Source of the DNA: Variovorax paradoxus NBRC 15149
GTDB taxonomy: Bacteria; Pseudomonadota; Gammaproteobacteria; Burkholderiales; Burkholderiaceae_C
Assembly: GCF_001591365.1 (NCBI RefSeq)
Contig: NZ_BCUT01000001.1
Location: 1,426,001-1,490,000, forward strand
Direction: 5' to 3'
DNA: 64,000 nucleotides
Position numbers and translations under genes: made by a program. This document shows, in pieces, positions 24,779 to 32,445 of the stretch. Positions within the stretch are counted from its first letter, which is position 1; each line of letters begins with the position of its first letter. The notes under the pieces are model-generated. The model was given only the letters and a program-made list of their open reading frames with translations. It did not search any database and was not told where the DNA came from.

Positions 24779-25492
24779 TCATCGCGACCCGTGGCCCACG
24801 GCGACCACCCAGATGGTCCTGATGAAGATGCCGATGTCCCGGCCGACCGACAGCGTCTCGACATAGGCGACATCCAGCGCCACGCGCTTCTTGTAGCTCA
24901 GCTGGTTGCGCCCGCTGACCTGCCACAGGCCCGTGATGCCGGGCCGGACGGCGCAATAGAACGACCAGTCCGCCCCGTACAGCATCTTCTGGTCGAGCAT
25001 GCAGGGCCGGGGGCCGACCAGGCTCATGTCGCCGACCAGCACGTTCCAGAACTGCGGCAGCTCGTCCAGGCTGGTCTTGCGGATGAACTTGCCGAAACGC
25101 GTGATGCGCGGGTCGTTTTCGAGCTTCTGGTAGTCGTCCCACTGCTGGCGCGCCACCGGATCGTTGCGCAAGTGCTCCTCCAGGATCTCGGCGGAGTTCC
25201 GCAGCATCGAGCGGAACTTGTAGAACTTGAACACGCGCCCTCCCCGCCCGAAGCGCGGCTGGGAATACAGGACAGGCGCCCCGGAAGTGATGAACACGCC
25301 CAGGGCGATCAGGACGTAGAGCCAGCCGAAGGCGCAGAAAAAGAACAGGGCGGCCGCAATGTCCACCGCTCTTTTTCCGGCGCGCAGCAGCGCGGGATGC
25401 TCCACCCTCGTCCATGCGACGTCGTTCGCAATGGCGCCGATCGCTTCATCGCCTGCGGGCGCCATCGACTCTTCATGGCGGAAATTCGTCAT
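24779..25492 (-). CDS. Undecaprenyl-phosphate sugar-1-phosphate transferase (short form)
   Basis: A 237-residue priming enzyme of the bacterial sugar transferase family (PF02397), which starts the repeat unit by transferring a sugar phosphate to undecaprenyl phosphate. One membrane helix lies at about 45-68 (IAAALFFFCAFGWLYVLIAL). The catalytic part shows KFYKFRSM, RKTSLDELPQFWNVLVGDMS, VGPRP and RPGITGLWQVSGR. It lacks the four-helix N-terminal region of WcaJ/WbaP, so it is the short PglC/WecP-like form. It is the first gene of the minus-strand glycosyl operon and has a 342-base upstream gap. Confidence 0.92.
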   Translation of the reverse strand: MTNFRHEESMAPAGDEAIGAIANDVAWTRVEHPALLRAGKRAVDIAAALFFFCAFGWLYVLIALGVFITSGAPVLYSQPRFGRGGRVFKFYKFRSMLRNSAEILEEHLRNDPVARQQWDDYQKLENDPRITRFGKFIRKTSLDELPQFWNVLVGDMSLVGPRPCMLDQKMLYGADWSFYCAVRPGITGLWQVSGRNQLSYKKRVALDVAYVETLSVGRDIGIFIRTIWVVAVGHGSR

Positions 25493-25834
25493 AGGAATGC
25501 CCCCTTCTCACATTCGAAGCGGAGGCAAATTTGCAGCTTGAGAACTCTCATTGCAGGAGAACCTTTCGTCTTACAAGCAGGTGCTTGTCCCTTTCGGGTT
25601 CAGTGATACGTGGCGGCTTGGTTTTCAGGCCAATACGGCCCTGCACGGAAGCCGTGAAGGTTGCAGCGCAGAAAAATCAATGCGCAGGCCGAGCGATCCA
25701 AATACGTAATACAAAAGAGCGACGCACTTGTCTCTAGTCCTTTGTTATTAGCGTTTGATTGATGGCACCGATTGAGTGCGCAATGTGATAATTATCACAA
25801 TCTCGCTAAATTTTCTCAGAAACTATCCACCAGA
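25493..25834 (-). other. Intergenic leader between wzc and the priming transferase
   Basis: This 342-base gap has no convincing gene. Its wzc-proximal half is AT-rich and contains a 16-base perfect palindrome (separate entry) and TAATAA (25750-25745, minus strand), a possible -10, about 34 bases downstream of the palindrome. A small hairpin CCACC/GGTGG overlaps the wzc stop (about 25828-25843) and has no T tract. The gap probably holds the promoter of the priming transferase-to-flippase operon. Confidence 0.5.
25784..25799. promoter_or_regulatory. Perfect CRP/FNR-type palindrome TGTGA-N6-TCACA
   Basis: TGTGATAATTATCACA is a perfect 16-base palindrome with exactly the CRP half-sites and spacing. 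It lies 36 bases after the wzc stop and about 292 bases upstream of the priming transferase start. CRP/FNR-type regulators, including c-di-GMP-responsive ones in Burkholderia, are known to control exopolysaccharide genes; which member acts here is unknown. Confidence 0.6.
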
Positions 25835-28087
25835 CTAGGTGGTATCCCTGTTGTTTTTGTATTTATAGTGTGTGTAACGGTAACCACCGTATTTGTAGCT
25901 GCTGCTGCCCGCATGGCGCCGGGATAAGTCCATAGCATTCAAAATTACGCCATTGGCCGAGCAGCCCGCGTGCGCCAGCCTTCTGACGCTTTCGTTCAAT
26001 TCGCCCAGGTGCGTCTTTTCGGCCCGGGCAACGAGCAGAAGAGAGCCTGCGAGCGGCGCCACCGATGCGGTGTCCGCCGCCACCAGCACCGGCGCGGTAT
26101 CGATAATCACAAGGTCGTAATCCGGCGAAAGCTTTTCCAGGATCTGGGAAAAAGAATCGCTCATGAGCAATTCGGCCGGATTGGGCGGCAGCATGCCGGT
26201 CGTCATGACGTCCAGGTTCGGCAGGATCGACGAGCGAATGGCTTTTTCGAAGCCGAGCGTGCCGGCAATCAATTCCGAAAGGCCGGACGAGCGCGAAAGG
26301 GAGAAGAACTGGTTGACCCGGCCCTTGCGCAGGTCGGCGTCGATCAGCAGGACCTTCTTTCCTGACGCAGCGGTGATGGCCGCGAAATTGACCGAGACGA
26401 AGGTCTTCCCGACTCCCGGCGTCGCGCCGGAGATGAGCAGGCGGTTGTTGGGCGCCTCCAGCATGGCGAACTGCAATGCGGTCCGCAGGCTGCGCAGGCT
26501 TTCGACCGCGGGATCCTCCGATTGCTGGAGCGCGAGAATGTGCATTCCCGGCGCCCTGCTCTCGATGTTCTTGTCGATCGTGCGCTGGGCCGGGCTCAAC
26601 GGGATGCTGCTGTACACGTTGAGGCCCGTGTGCATCTCGATCTCGCTCGGATTGCGGATGCCGCCGAACAGCGAGTTCTTGGCAATGGCGAGCACGACGC
26701 CGGCCCCCAGGCCCAGCAGCAGCGCCAGGACGATGATCAGCGGCCGCTTGGGCCAGACGGGCTCCTCGGGAATGATGGCGTCGTCCAGCAGGCGCACGTT
26801 GCCGACCTTGCCTTCCTTGGCCAGCCGCATCTGCAGTGAGCTGTTCAGGAGCGACACGTAGAGGTCGGTGTTGACCTTGATGTCGCGCTGCATCTGAACG
26901 GTGTTCTGCTGCAGCAGCGGCATCTTGCGGATGCGCGAATCGACCGCCGAGATCTGGCTCCGCCATGCCGAAATCTGCGCGTCCAGCGTCTGGAGATTCG
27001 GGTGCTTGTCGGTGAAGCGCGCCGAAAGCTCCCGCCGCTTCTGTTCGGCTTCGAGCAGCTTGGACTGCAGGTCGACCGTCTGGGCCAGCGCATTCTTGGC
27101 CTCGTCGTCGAGGCTGACGGTGCCGTTCTCGTTTCGATAGCGGTTGTAGAGGTCTTCGGACTGCTCGAGCTGCTTCTTGAACTGCGGCAGCGCGGTGTCC
27201 AGGAAGCCCAGGGTCTTCTCGGCCTCGGCAGCCTTGCGCTCGATGTTCTGGCGCACATAGAGCCGCCCGATTTCATTGAGCAGCTGCGTCAGCTTTTCCG
27301 GATCCGGGCTTTTCAGGCTGACGTCGAGAACGCCGGACTGCTTGCCTTTCTCGACGACCTTGAGGTTGTCCTGCAGCGACAGCAGCGCCAGTTGCCTGGA
27401 GTTGCGGGCCAGCTGGAACTGCGCGCCGGGCTTGGCACTGATGGAGCTGACCAGCAGCCGGAGGCTGCCGCCCGGAACGTTGGCCACGAGCGGGATTCCG
27501 ACGGTGCCCTTGAGCGGCGTGTCGACGTTGGGAACGAGCAGTTCGTAGCGGTTGTCCGGCCCGAGGGTCAGCATGAAAGGCTTCGCTTCGAGCTCCGCGG
27601 GGACGTCGAATTGCGGAACCATGATCGCCTCGGCCCCCGTCACGTAGCCGGAAAGCCCCATGAAGCCCGGGTTCGACAGCTCGGTGGCGCGCCGCGCGAG
27701 CCAGCTGCCCACGATGGGTGCATAGCGCGGCTGCGCGCTGATGTACAGCTTGGTGTTCTCCACCGCCTGGCCGAGGATGGCGCGCGACTTGATGATCTCG
27801 ATCTCGCCCGCGGCCGGCGTCTTCACGCTCAGCAGCGACGACGCCGCATCGCCCAGGAAGCTGCCTGCCGAATTGCCTGAGTCCTCGACCTGCACGGCCA
27901 CATTGGTTTCGTACATCGGCTGCCCGAAAAGGGCGTAGGCCATGCCAAGCAGCAGGGCCACGGCAACCACGATGGCAATGAACCACCGGTGGTCGATCAG
28001 GATGTCCAGGTACTCGACGAGTTTGAACCCGTCGTTCTCCTCTTCCAGCGCGGGCATCGGCAGGGCGGCTTGCTGGGGTGCGTTCAT
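25835..28087 (-). CDS. wzc: Polysaccharide co-polymerase/tyrosine autokinase Wzc
   Basis: A 750-residue inner-membrane protein combining a Wzz-type chain-length domain with a BY-kinase. The N-terminal helix (about 34-52) follows LVEYLDILIDHRWFIA, a long periplasmic coiled-coil region spans about 55-470, and the second helix (RPLIIVLALLLGLGAGVVLA) precedes the kinase. Walker A is GATPGVGKTFVSVN (about 545-558), Walker A' VLLIDADLRKG and Walker B LVIIDTAPV. The C-terminus has six tyrosines in 14 residues (YKYGGYRYTHYKY), the autophosphorylation cluster dephosphorylated by Wzb. Its start overlaps the wzb stop by ATGA. Confidence 0.95.
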   Translation of the reverse strand: MNAPQQAALPMPALEEENDGFKLVEYLDILIDHRWFIAIVVAVALLLGMAYALFGQPMYETNVAVQVEDSGNSAGSFLGDAASSLLSVKTPAAGEIEIIKSRAILGQAVENTKLYISAQPRYAPIVGSWLARRATELSNPGFMGLSGYVTGAEAIMVPQFDVPAELEAKPFMLTLGPDNRYELLVPNVDTPLKGTVGIPLVANVPGGSLRLLVSSISAKPGAQFQLARNSRQLALLSLQDNLKVVEKGKQSGVLDVSLKSPDPEKLTQLLNEIGRLYVRQNIERKAAEAEKTLGFLDTALPQFKKQLEQSEDLYNRYRNENGTVSLDDEAKNALAQTVDLQSKLLEAEQKRRELSARFTDKHPNLQTLDAQISAWRSQISAVDSRIRKMPLLQQNTVQMQRDIKVNTDLYVSLLNSSLQMRLAKEGKVGNVRLLDDAIIPEEPVWPKRPLIIVLALLLGLGAGVVLAIAKNSLFGGIRNPSEIEMHTGLNVYSSIPLSPAQRTIDKNIESRAPGMHILALQQSEDPAVESLRSLRTALQFAMLEAPNNRLLISGATPGVGKTFVSVNFAAITAASGKKVLLIDADLRKGRVNQFFSLSRSSGLSELIAGTLGFEKAIRSSILPNLDVMTTGMLPPNPAELLMSDSFSQILEKLSPDYDLVIIDTAPVLVAADTASVAPLAGSLLLVARAEKTHLGELNESVRRLAHAGCSANGVILNAMDLSRRHAGSSSYKYGGYRYTHYKYKNNRDTT

Positions 28088-28539
28088 GTCGGTTGCTGCT
28101 CAGGTTTTGTAATTTTCAAAATGCGGTCGATCCACGTCCTGGCTCCCACGTCGATGAGCGCCAGGGCATGCTCGAAGGCCGCCTCGTCCTGTTGGTAGGG
28201 ATCGGGCACGTCCTGCTTGGCGGCCTCGGCAATGCGAAAGACCTTGCCGCGCACAAAGGGGTAGGCCGACTCGAGATGGCGGCGCTGCGCCATGTCCATG
28301 ACAAGGATCAGGTCCGCCTGCCGGCACAGCATCTGGTTCACCTGCTGCGCCAGGTGGCCGGAAATGTCGATGCCGCGCTCCTGCATGAGCTTTTGCGCCA
28401 TCGCGTCGGCCGGCTTGCCCACGAGAGCGCCGGTGCCGGCCGACACCACGCGCAGGTGCGGCAGGCCCGCGGCCAGGATGCCTTCGGCCATCGGGCTGCG
28501 GCAGATGTTGCCGATGCAGACTGTCAGGACGGATTTCAT
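28084..28539 (-). CDS. wzb: Low-molecular-weight protein tyrosine phosphatase Wzb
   Basis: A 151-residue cytoplasmic phosphatase that removes phosphate from the Wzc tyrosine cluster and so permits polymer assembly. The catalytic P-loop CIGNICRSP starts at Cys8 with Arg14 (CX5R), and the general acid is the aspartate of DPYQ near residue 113. The gene overlaps both neighbours by 4 bases (ATGA at each junction), the tightest coupling in this region: wza-wzb-wzc. Confidence 0.95.
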   Translation of the reverse strand: MKSVLTVCIGNICRSPMAEGILAAGLPHLRVVSAGTGALVGKPADAMAQKLMQERGIDISGHLAQQVNQMLCRQADLILVMDMAQRRHLESAYPFVRGKVFRIAEAAKQDVPDPYQQDEAAFEHALALIDVGARTWIDRILKITKPEQQPT

Positions 28540-29699
28540 CTGTGGCGGCTCCAGACCTCGTCGCCGGAATTGATCACTTGCGCAGCCGGCAGGATCAGGC
28601 TGGCCAGGCGGTTCCAGGTGACCAGCGGCACCGAATCGATGTAGACGACGTCGCGCGGCTGCAGCGGGAAGCGCTCGGCCAGGCCCAGCGCCGCCGGGTT
28701 CCTGGCGTTCAGGTGGAAGATGGCCGGCAAGCCCCGCGCGTTGTTGCGGATGACGTAGATCTGGCCCGTGTTGGCCGAAGTCAGGTTGGGGCCGCCGGCC
28801 TCGCCCAGCGCCTCGTTGAGGCTGAGCCGCCCGTTGTGCATGAGCAGCGCCGACGGACGGGCAATTTCGCCCATCACGAACACCTTGCTCTCGTCGCGGT
28901 GCCGCACCTGGACCACGTCGCCGTTGCGCAGCGGAATCCTGCTGGCGTCGGCGCCCAGGTCCTGCAGGTTGGGCAGGTTGATGAGCGTGGTCTTGTCGCC
29001 GCGCGTGAGCGTCACGAACGAGCGGTCGCCATTGGCGGTGATGCCGCCGGCCCGGCTCAGGGCTTCGGCCAGCGTCATCGGCACGTCGGTGAAGATCTGC
29101 AGCCCCGGGTTGCGCACTTCGCCCTCGACGAAGGCGCGCCGGCTTCGGAAGGACTGGATGCGCACCGTGACCTGCGGAGCCTTGATGTAGGTGGCGATGC
29201 GGTCGGCGATGAGGTCGGAGGCCTCGATCTCGGTCAGCCCCTGGAGCTTGACACGGCCGATGTAGGGGAAGGTGATCTGCCCGTCCGCGCCGACGATGAA
29301 GCCGGGCGCCACGCTGATGCCCGTCGGGTCGGCCTGCTGCGTAATCACCGCACCGGCATTCGGCAGCAGTTCCGGGTGGTCATAGACGATCACGCCCACG
29401 ACGTCGCCCGGGCCGATGGTGTAGACCGGCGATTCGCCGAAGAGCGCTTTCACCTCCGCAGGAACCGCGGCCGGCTGGGACTCGGCCATCGTGCGGATCA
29501 AGGCCGGCGAGATGGACGTGATGACGCCATCCGGCGCACCATCGGCCGGCAGGTACTGGAACTCCGGCGGCAGGCTCTGGTCCGCCTCGTAGGCGCCCAT
29601 GGAATTGAAGCCCGGTGCGCAGCCCTGCAGCAATAACGCGCCCATTAGGGCAAAACCCCACCCCTTCGGGTTCACGAAGCGTGTCAAATTGATCCCCAT
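28536..29699 (-). CDS. wza: Polysaccharide export outer-membrane lipoprotein Wza
   Basis: A 387-residue lipoprotein with lipobox LLLQGC (Cys27), the octameric channel for polymer export. The Poly_export domain contains YTIGPGDVVGVIVYDHPELL, then soluble-ligand-binding SLBB domains beginning QITFPYIGRVKLQGLT and FVEGEVRNPGLQIFTDVPMTLAEALSRAGG. The C-terminal part has DVVYIDSVPLVTWNRLASLI, the amphipathic barrel-forming helix region. It is the first gene of wza-wzb-wzc. No RfaH ops element was seen upstream. Confidence 0.95.
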   Translation of the reverse strand: MGINLTRFVNPKGWGFALMGALLLQGCAPGFNSMGAYEADQSLPPEFQYLPADGAPDGVITSISPALIRTMAESQPAAVPAEVKALFGESPVYTIGPGDVVGVIVYDHPELLPNAGAVITQQADPTGISVAPGFIVGADGQITFPYIGRVKLQGLTEIEASDLIADRIATYIKAPQVTVRIQSFRSRRAFVEGEVRNPGLQIFTDVPMTLAEALSRAGGITANGDRSFVTLTRGDKTTLINLPNLQDLGADASRIPLRNGDVVQVRHRDESKVFVMGEIARPSALLMHNGRLSLNEALGEAGGPNLTSANTGQIYVIRNNARGLPAIFHLNARNPAALGLAERFPLQPRDVVYIDSVPLVTWNRLASLILPAAQVINSGDEVWSRHR

Positions 29700-30070
29700 T
29701 GCACAAATTGGTTTTCAGCAGCCGCGATTCATATGCAAGGCCCGAGCCCAGTTGATATTGGGCGGGACTTTTTTTGCCGCGGTTTGTCAAAGCAAAGCCC
29801 GCGCATCGTGGACAGGCGGGCTGGAGCGAATTGTCGCTGCCCGCACATTGACCCATTTCCGTTCAATAGATGCAAAAAATGTGTCTATATGCGGATTAAC
29901 CCAGGACTTGATGGGGTTATCCCTGAGATCAATGCCTGAAGTGCCTCTTTCATTGGGAAAAAGGGCTTCGATGGCACGCTTGCAACTGTGTCCTGCAGTT
30001 TGCAAATGTGAACTATCAATTAACCGGCTGCGCGGAGCAATTGTGGCGCTCCGGCCACAAATCTTCCGCC
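29700..30070 (-). other. Intergenic region upstream of wza
   Basis: This 371-base gap, AT-rich by local standards, contains no supported gene. It carries a perfect -35 hexamer TTGACA (29790-29785, minus strand) without a matching -10 at normal spacing, a plus-strand terminator-like hairpin (separate entry), and the inverted repeat TTGTGGC/GCCACAA (30041-30060) near the PAP2 gene end. It should hold the wza promoter, but I cannot place it. Confidence 0.5.
29741..29775 (+). terminator. Terminator-like hairpin facing away from wza
   Basis: On the plus strand CCCG-AG-CCCA (29741-29750) pairs with TGGG-CGGG (29759-29766) around an 8-base loop, an 8-pair stem with a 2-base bulge, followed by AC and seven T (29769-29775). 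No plus-strand gene precedes it, so it would end transcripts antisense to the EPS genes. Confidence 0.5.
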
Positions 30071-30763
30071 TCAATCGCTTGGTGAAAAGCTTTGCTCTTT
30101 TGTAAGGAACTGTGTGCTGTTGGCAGGCTGACGCACGGCCCTGCGGTTCTGCAGGAGATCGGCACGGGTGAACGGGCGCTCGATGCCCGCCATCCACGCG
30201 GCAAGCGTTTCCAGCGCGTCCTGTGTGGGTGCAGGCCGCCCCACTATGAAAAAGAGGAGCGGCAGCGCCATCGCCAAGGTGAGCCAGCGGGGTGTCCTGA
30301 CCAACATGGACTGGTGCCAATGCAACAGCAAAAAGCTTGCGCTTACAACTGTTCCAAGCATCGCACCCGTGACGACCTCTGCGGTGGAGTGAACTTCGAG
30401 GGCCAGGCGCGACACGCCGATGAAGACGCCCCATACCCATCCCGATACCGCAGCCGCCATGCGCACCTTTGGTGCGCGGCGCCGCGCCGCCAGCCAGAAA
30501 ACGACCGGCCAGACGCTGGTTGCCAGCGCGGTATGTCCGCTGAAGCCGATGAAATCGAAATGGGCGCTGCCAATGCCCCAGCCCATGAACAGAAGCTTGG
30601 ACAGCATCACGATGAAACCGCAACCGCCGAATAGCAGCGTCCACCGCACCGCCGCCGGGCGCGTGCCGCGGTCGATTGCGAGCCAAATAGCAATTCCCAA
30701 TGCGGTGGGCAACAGGAAGCCGCTGTCACCGAAGCCGGTGGCAATTAACCAGAAATTATTCAT
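30071..30763 (-). CDS. PAP2-superfamily membrane phosphatase, degenerate motifs
   Basis: A 230-residue membrane protein with about five helices. Motif 2 is clear (GFSGHTA). Motif 3 reads SRLALEVHSTAEVV, keeping Arg and His but with Glu where the family consensus has Asp. Motif 1 is weak: KLLFMGWGIG has the Lys but no Arg-Pro. The long hydrophilic C-terminus (from about 185) is unusual. It could recycle undecaprenyl diphosphate for the EPS genes immediately downstream, but that is inference. The 371-base gap to wza argues for separate transcription. Confidence 0.75.
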   Translation of the reverse strand: MNNFWLIATGFGDSGFLLPTALGIAIWLAIDRGTRPAAVRWTLLFGGCGFIVMLSKLLFMGWGIGSAHFDFIGFSGHTALATSVWPVVFWLAARRRAPKVRMAAAVSGWVWGVFIGVSRLALEVHSTAEVVTGAMLGTVVSASFLLLHWHQSMLVRTPRWLTLAMALPLLFFIVGRPAPTQDALETLAAWMAGIERPFTRADLLQNRRAVRQPANSTQFLTKEQSFSPSD

Positions 30764-30874
30764 TAACGTGAAATAAGTGCGCTTTTCTATTGCTTCGCCA
30801 TCGCCGGCCGGAGCCGTTCCGAAGGCATACTTGCGGCACCTTCAACACCAGCGCTCCTGGAGCATATTGAAATC

Positions 30875-31306
30875 ATGAGCATCCTCAGTGAGTTCAAGGA
30901 ATTTGCCGTCAAGGGCAACGTGATCGATCTCGCAGTCGGCGTGATCATTGGCGCAGCATTCGGAAAGATCGTCGATTCGATCGTTGCCGACATCATCATG
31001 CCGGTCGTCGGGCTGGTGTTCGGCAAGCTGGATTTCTCTAACCTGTACGTGGTGCTGGGCACCGTGCCGGCGGGGGTCGCCAACAACCTGGCCGACCTCA
31101 AGAAGGCCGGCGTGCCGGTGCTGGCCTATGGCAACTTCATCACCATCGCGGTCAACTTCGTGATCCTTGCCTTCATCATCTTCATGATGGTCAAGCAGAT
31201 CAACAAGCTGCGCAAGACGCATGCCGAGGCGCCCGCGGCACCGGTGGCACCGCCGGAGGACATCGCCCTCCTGCGCGAAATCCGCGACAGCCTGAAGCGC
31301 CCCTGA
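30875..31306 (+). CDS. mscL: Large-conductance mechanosensitive channel MscL
   Basis: A 143-residue osmotic safety-valve channel. The N-terminus [20 protein letters not shown] and first helix [20 protein letters not shown] are close to the family consensus; a periplasmic loop (about 50-75) and second helix ([18 protein letters not shown]) follow, ending in a cytoplasmic bundle with Ala/Pro linker. Length is normal. GGAG lies upstream of the ATG. The gene stands alone and converges with pdxA, 23 bases away. Confidence 0.97.
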   Translation: MSILSEFKEFAVKGNVIDLAVGVIIGAAFGKIVDSIVADIIMPVVGLVFGKLDFSNLYVVLGTVPAGVANNLADLKKAGVPVLAYGNFITIAVNFVILAFIIFMMVKQINKLRKTHAEAPAAPVAPPEDIALLREIRDSLKRP

Positions 31307-31329
31307 GCCGCCCTCGCGCGCCTTCCTGA

Positions 31330-32379
31330 TCAGGCGCCCGCCAAGGTTCTGGCCATGCGCAGCGCCTCGACGAGGCTCGACGCATCGGCCCGGCCGGTGC
31401 CTGCAATGTCGAATGCGGTGCCGTGGTCGGGGCTGGTGCGCACCAGCGGCAGGCCCAGCGTCACGTTCACGCCCTTCTCCACGCCAAGGTACTTGACCGG
31501 GATCAGGCCCTGGTCGTGGTACATCGCAATCACCACGTCGAACTCGCCGCTCCCCGGCACCCCGGGCCTGGCACGCGCGCGCATGAAGACGGTGTCGGGC
31601 GCATAAGGCCCGTGGGCGTCGATGCCTTCGGCAAGGGCGGCCGCAATGGCCGGCGCAATGATGTCGCGCTCTTCGGAGCCGAACAGTCCGCCCTCGCCCG
31701 CATGCGGATTGAGGCCGGCCACGCCAATACGCGGCGCCCGCCCGAGCATGCGCTGCAAGGCGCGGTGGGTGATGCGCAGCGTCTCCAGCACGCTGCCGAA
31801 GCTCACGGCCGTGATGGCGTCGCGCAGCGACATGTGAATGCTCACCAGCACGGTGCGCAGCTCGTCGTTGGCCAGCATCATGCGCACCGGCATGCCGTCC
31901 ACCGCGAGGCCCGCATGCGCAGCGGCCTCGGCCTGCAGCAGCTCGGTATGGCCGGGATAGGGAAAACCGGCCGCGGCCAGTGCTTCCTTGTGCAGCGGCG
32001 CCGTGACGATGGCGGCGATCTCGCCACGCAAGGCGGCGCGCGCAGCCCAGACCACGCAGTGGCCGGCCACGCGGCCGGCTTCGGCGCTGATGCGGCCCGG
32101 CACGATGTCTTCCGCCGGCGCGGCCACCACCTGCAGCACCGGGATGCAGCCCGGCGGCACCGCGGCCGCTTCGGCAATGCGCTCGATCCGCGCCACCGGC
32201 CAGGCGGGTTGCCCCGGCGAGGCCAGCGCCTGCGATGCCCGGCGCATCGCGGCCACGTCGCCGGCCACGAACGCGCCGCGCGCGGCGTCGGGTGCCTGGC
32301 GGAAGGCCTTGGCGATGATTTCCGGGCCGATGCCCGCGGGATCGCCCAGCGTGATGGCAAGGGGAGCGTGGCCGTTCAT
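31330..32379 (-). CDS. pdxA: 4-hydroxythreonine-4-phosphate dehydrogenase PdxA
   Basis: A 349-residue NAD-dependent enzyme of pyridoxal phosphate synthesis. Family features: LAITLGDPAGIGPEI at the N-terminus, TAPLHKEAL, the metal-binding histidines in YPGHTELLQ, GLNPHAGEGG and YHDQGLIPVK, and TSPDHGTAFDIAG near the end. The start at 32379 has GAAGG 7 bases upstream. An in-frame ATG at 32445 overlaps the Nif3 stop (ATGA) and would add a 22-residue peptide (MNAAPGRPKQ...) derived from a dispersed repeat, so two starts are possible. Confidence 0.93.
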   Translation of the reverse strand: MNGHAPLAITLGDPAGIGPEIIAKAFRQAPDAARGAFVAGDVAAMRRASQALASPGQPAWPVARIERIAEAAAVPPGCIPVLQVVAAPAEDIVPGRISAEAGRVAGHCVVWAARAALRGEIAAIVTAPLHKEALAAAGFPYPGHTELLQAEAAAHAGLAVDGMPVRMMLANDELRTVLVSIHMSLRDAITAVSFGSVLETLRITHRALQRMLGRAPRIGVAGLNPHAGEGGLFGSEERDIIAPAIAAALAEGIDAHGPYAPDTVFMRARARPGVPGSGEFDVVIAMYHDQGLIPVKYLGVEKGVNVTLGLPLVRTSPDHGTAFDIAGTGRADASSLVEALRMARTLAGA

Positions 32380-32445
32380 CGGAATACCTTCGCCCTGGCG
32401 GGCTGCGGTGCGAGCTTGCTTGGGGCGGCCCGGCGCTGCGTTCAT
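32380..32445 (-). repeat. Dispersed linker element, short copy fused in frame to pdxA
   Basis: From ATG at 32445 the minus strand begins ATGAACGCAGCGCCGGGCC and continues through CCAAGCAAGC, matching the first 30 or so bases of the two 86-base elements at 52430-52515 and 56723-56808. It then diverges. The ATG overlaps the stop of the Nif3-like gene (ATGA) and the frame runs straight into pdxA after 22 codons. Confidence 0.65.

Noticed and set aside
30041-30060. TTGTGGC-N6-GCCACAA as a second CRP-type site
   Set aside because: The half-sites end in GG rather than GA and the spacing is two bases longer than TGTGA-N6-TCACA. It could equally be a hairpin at the end of the PAP2 gene region.
29700-30070. 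RfaH ops/JUMPstart element upstream of wza
   Set aside because: I looked for GGCGGTAG on the minus strand in this gap and did not find it.
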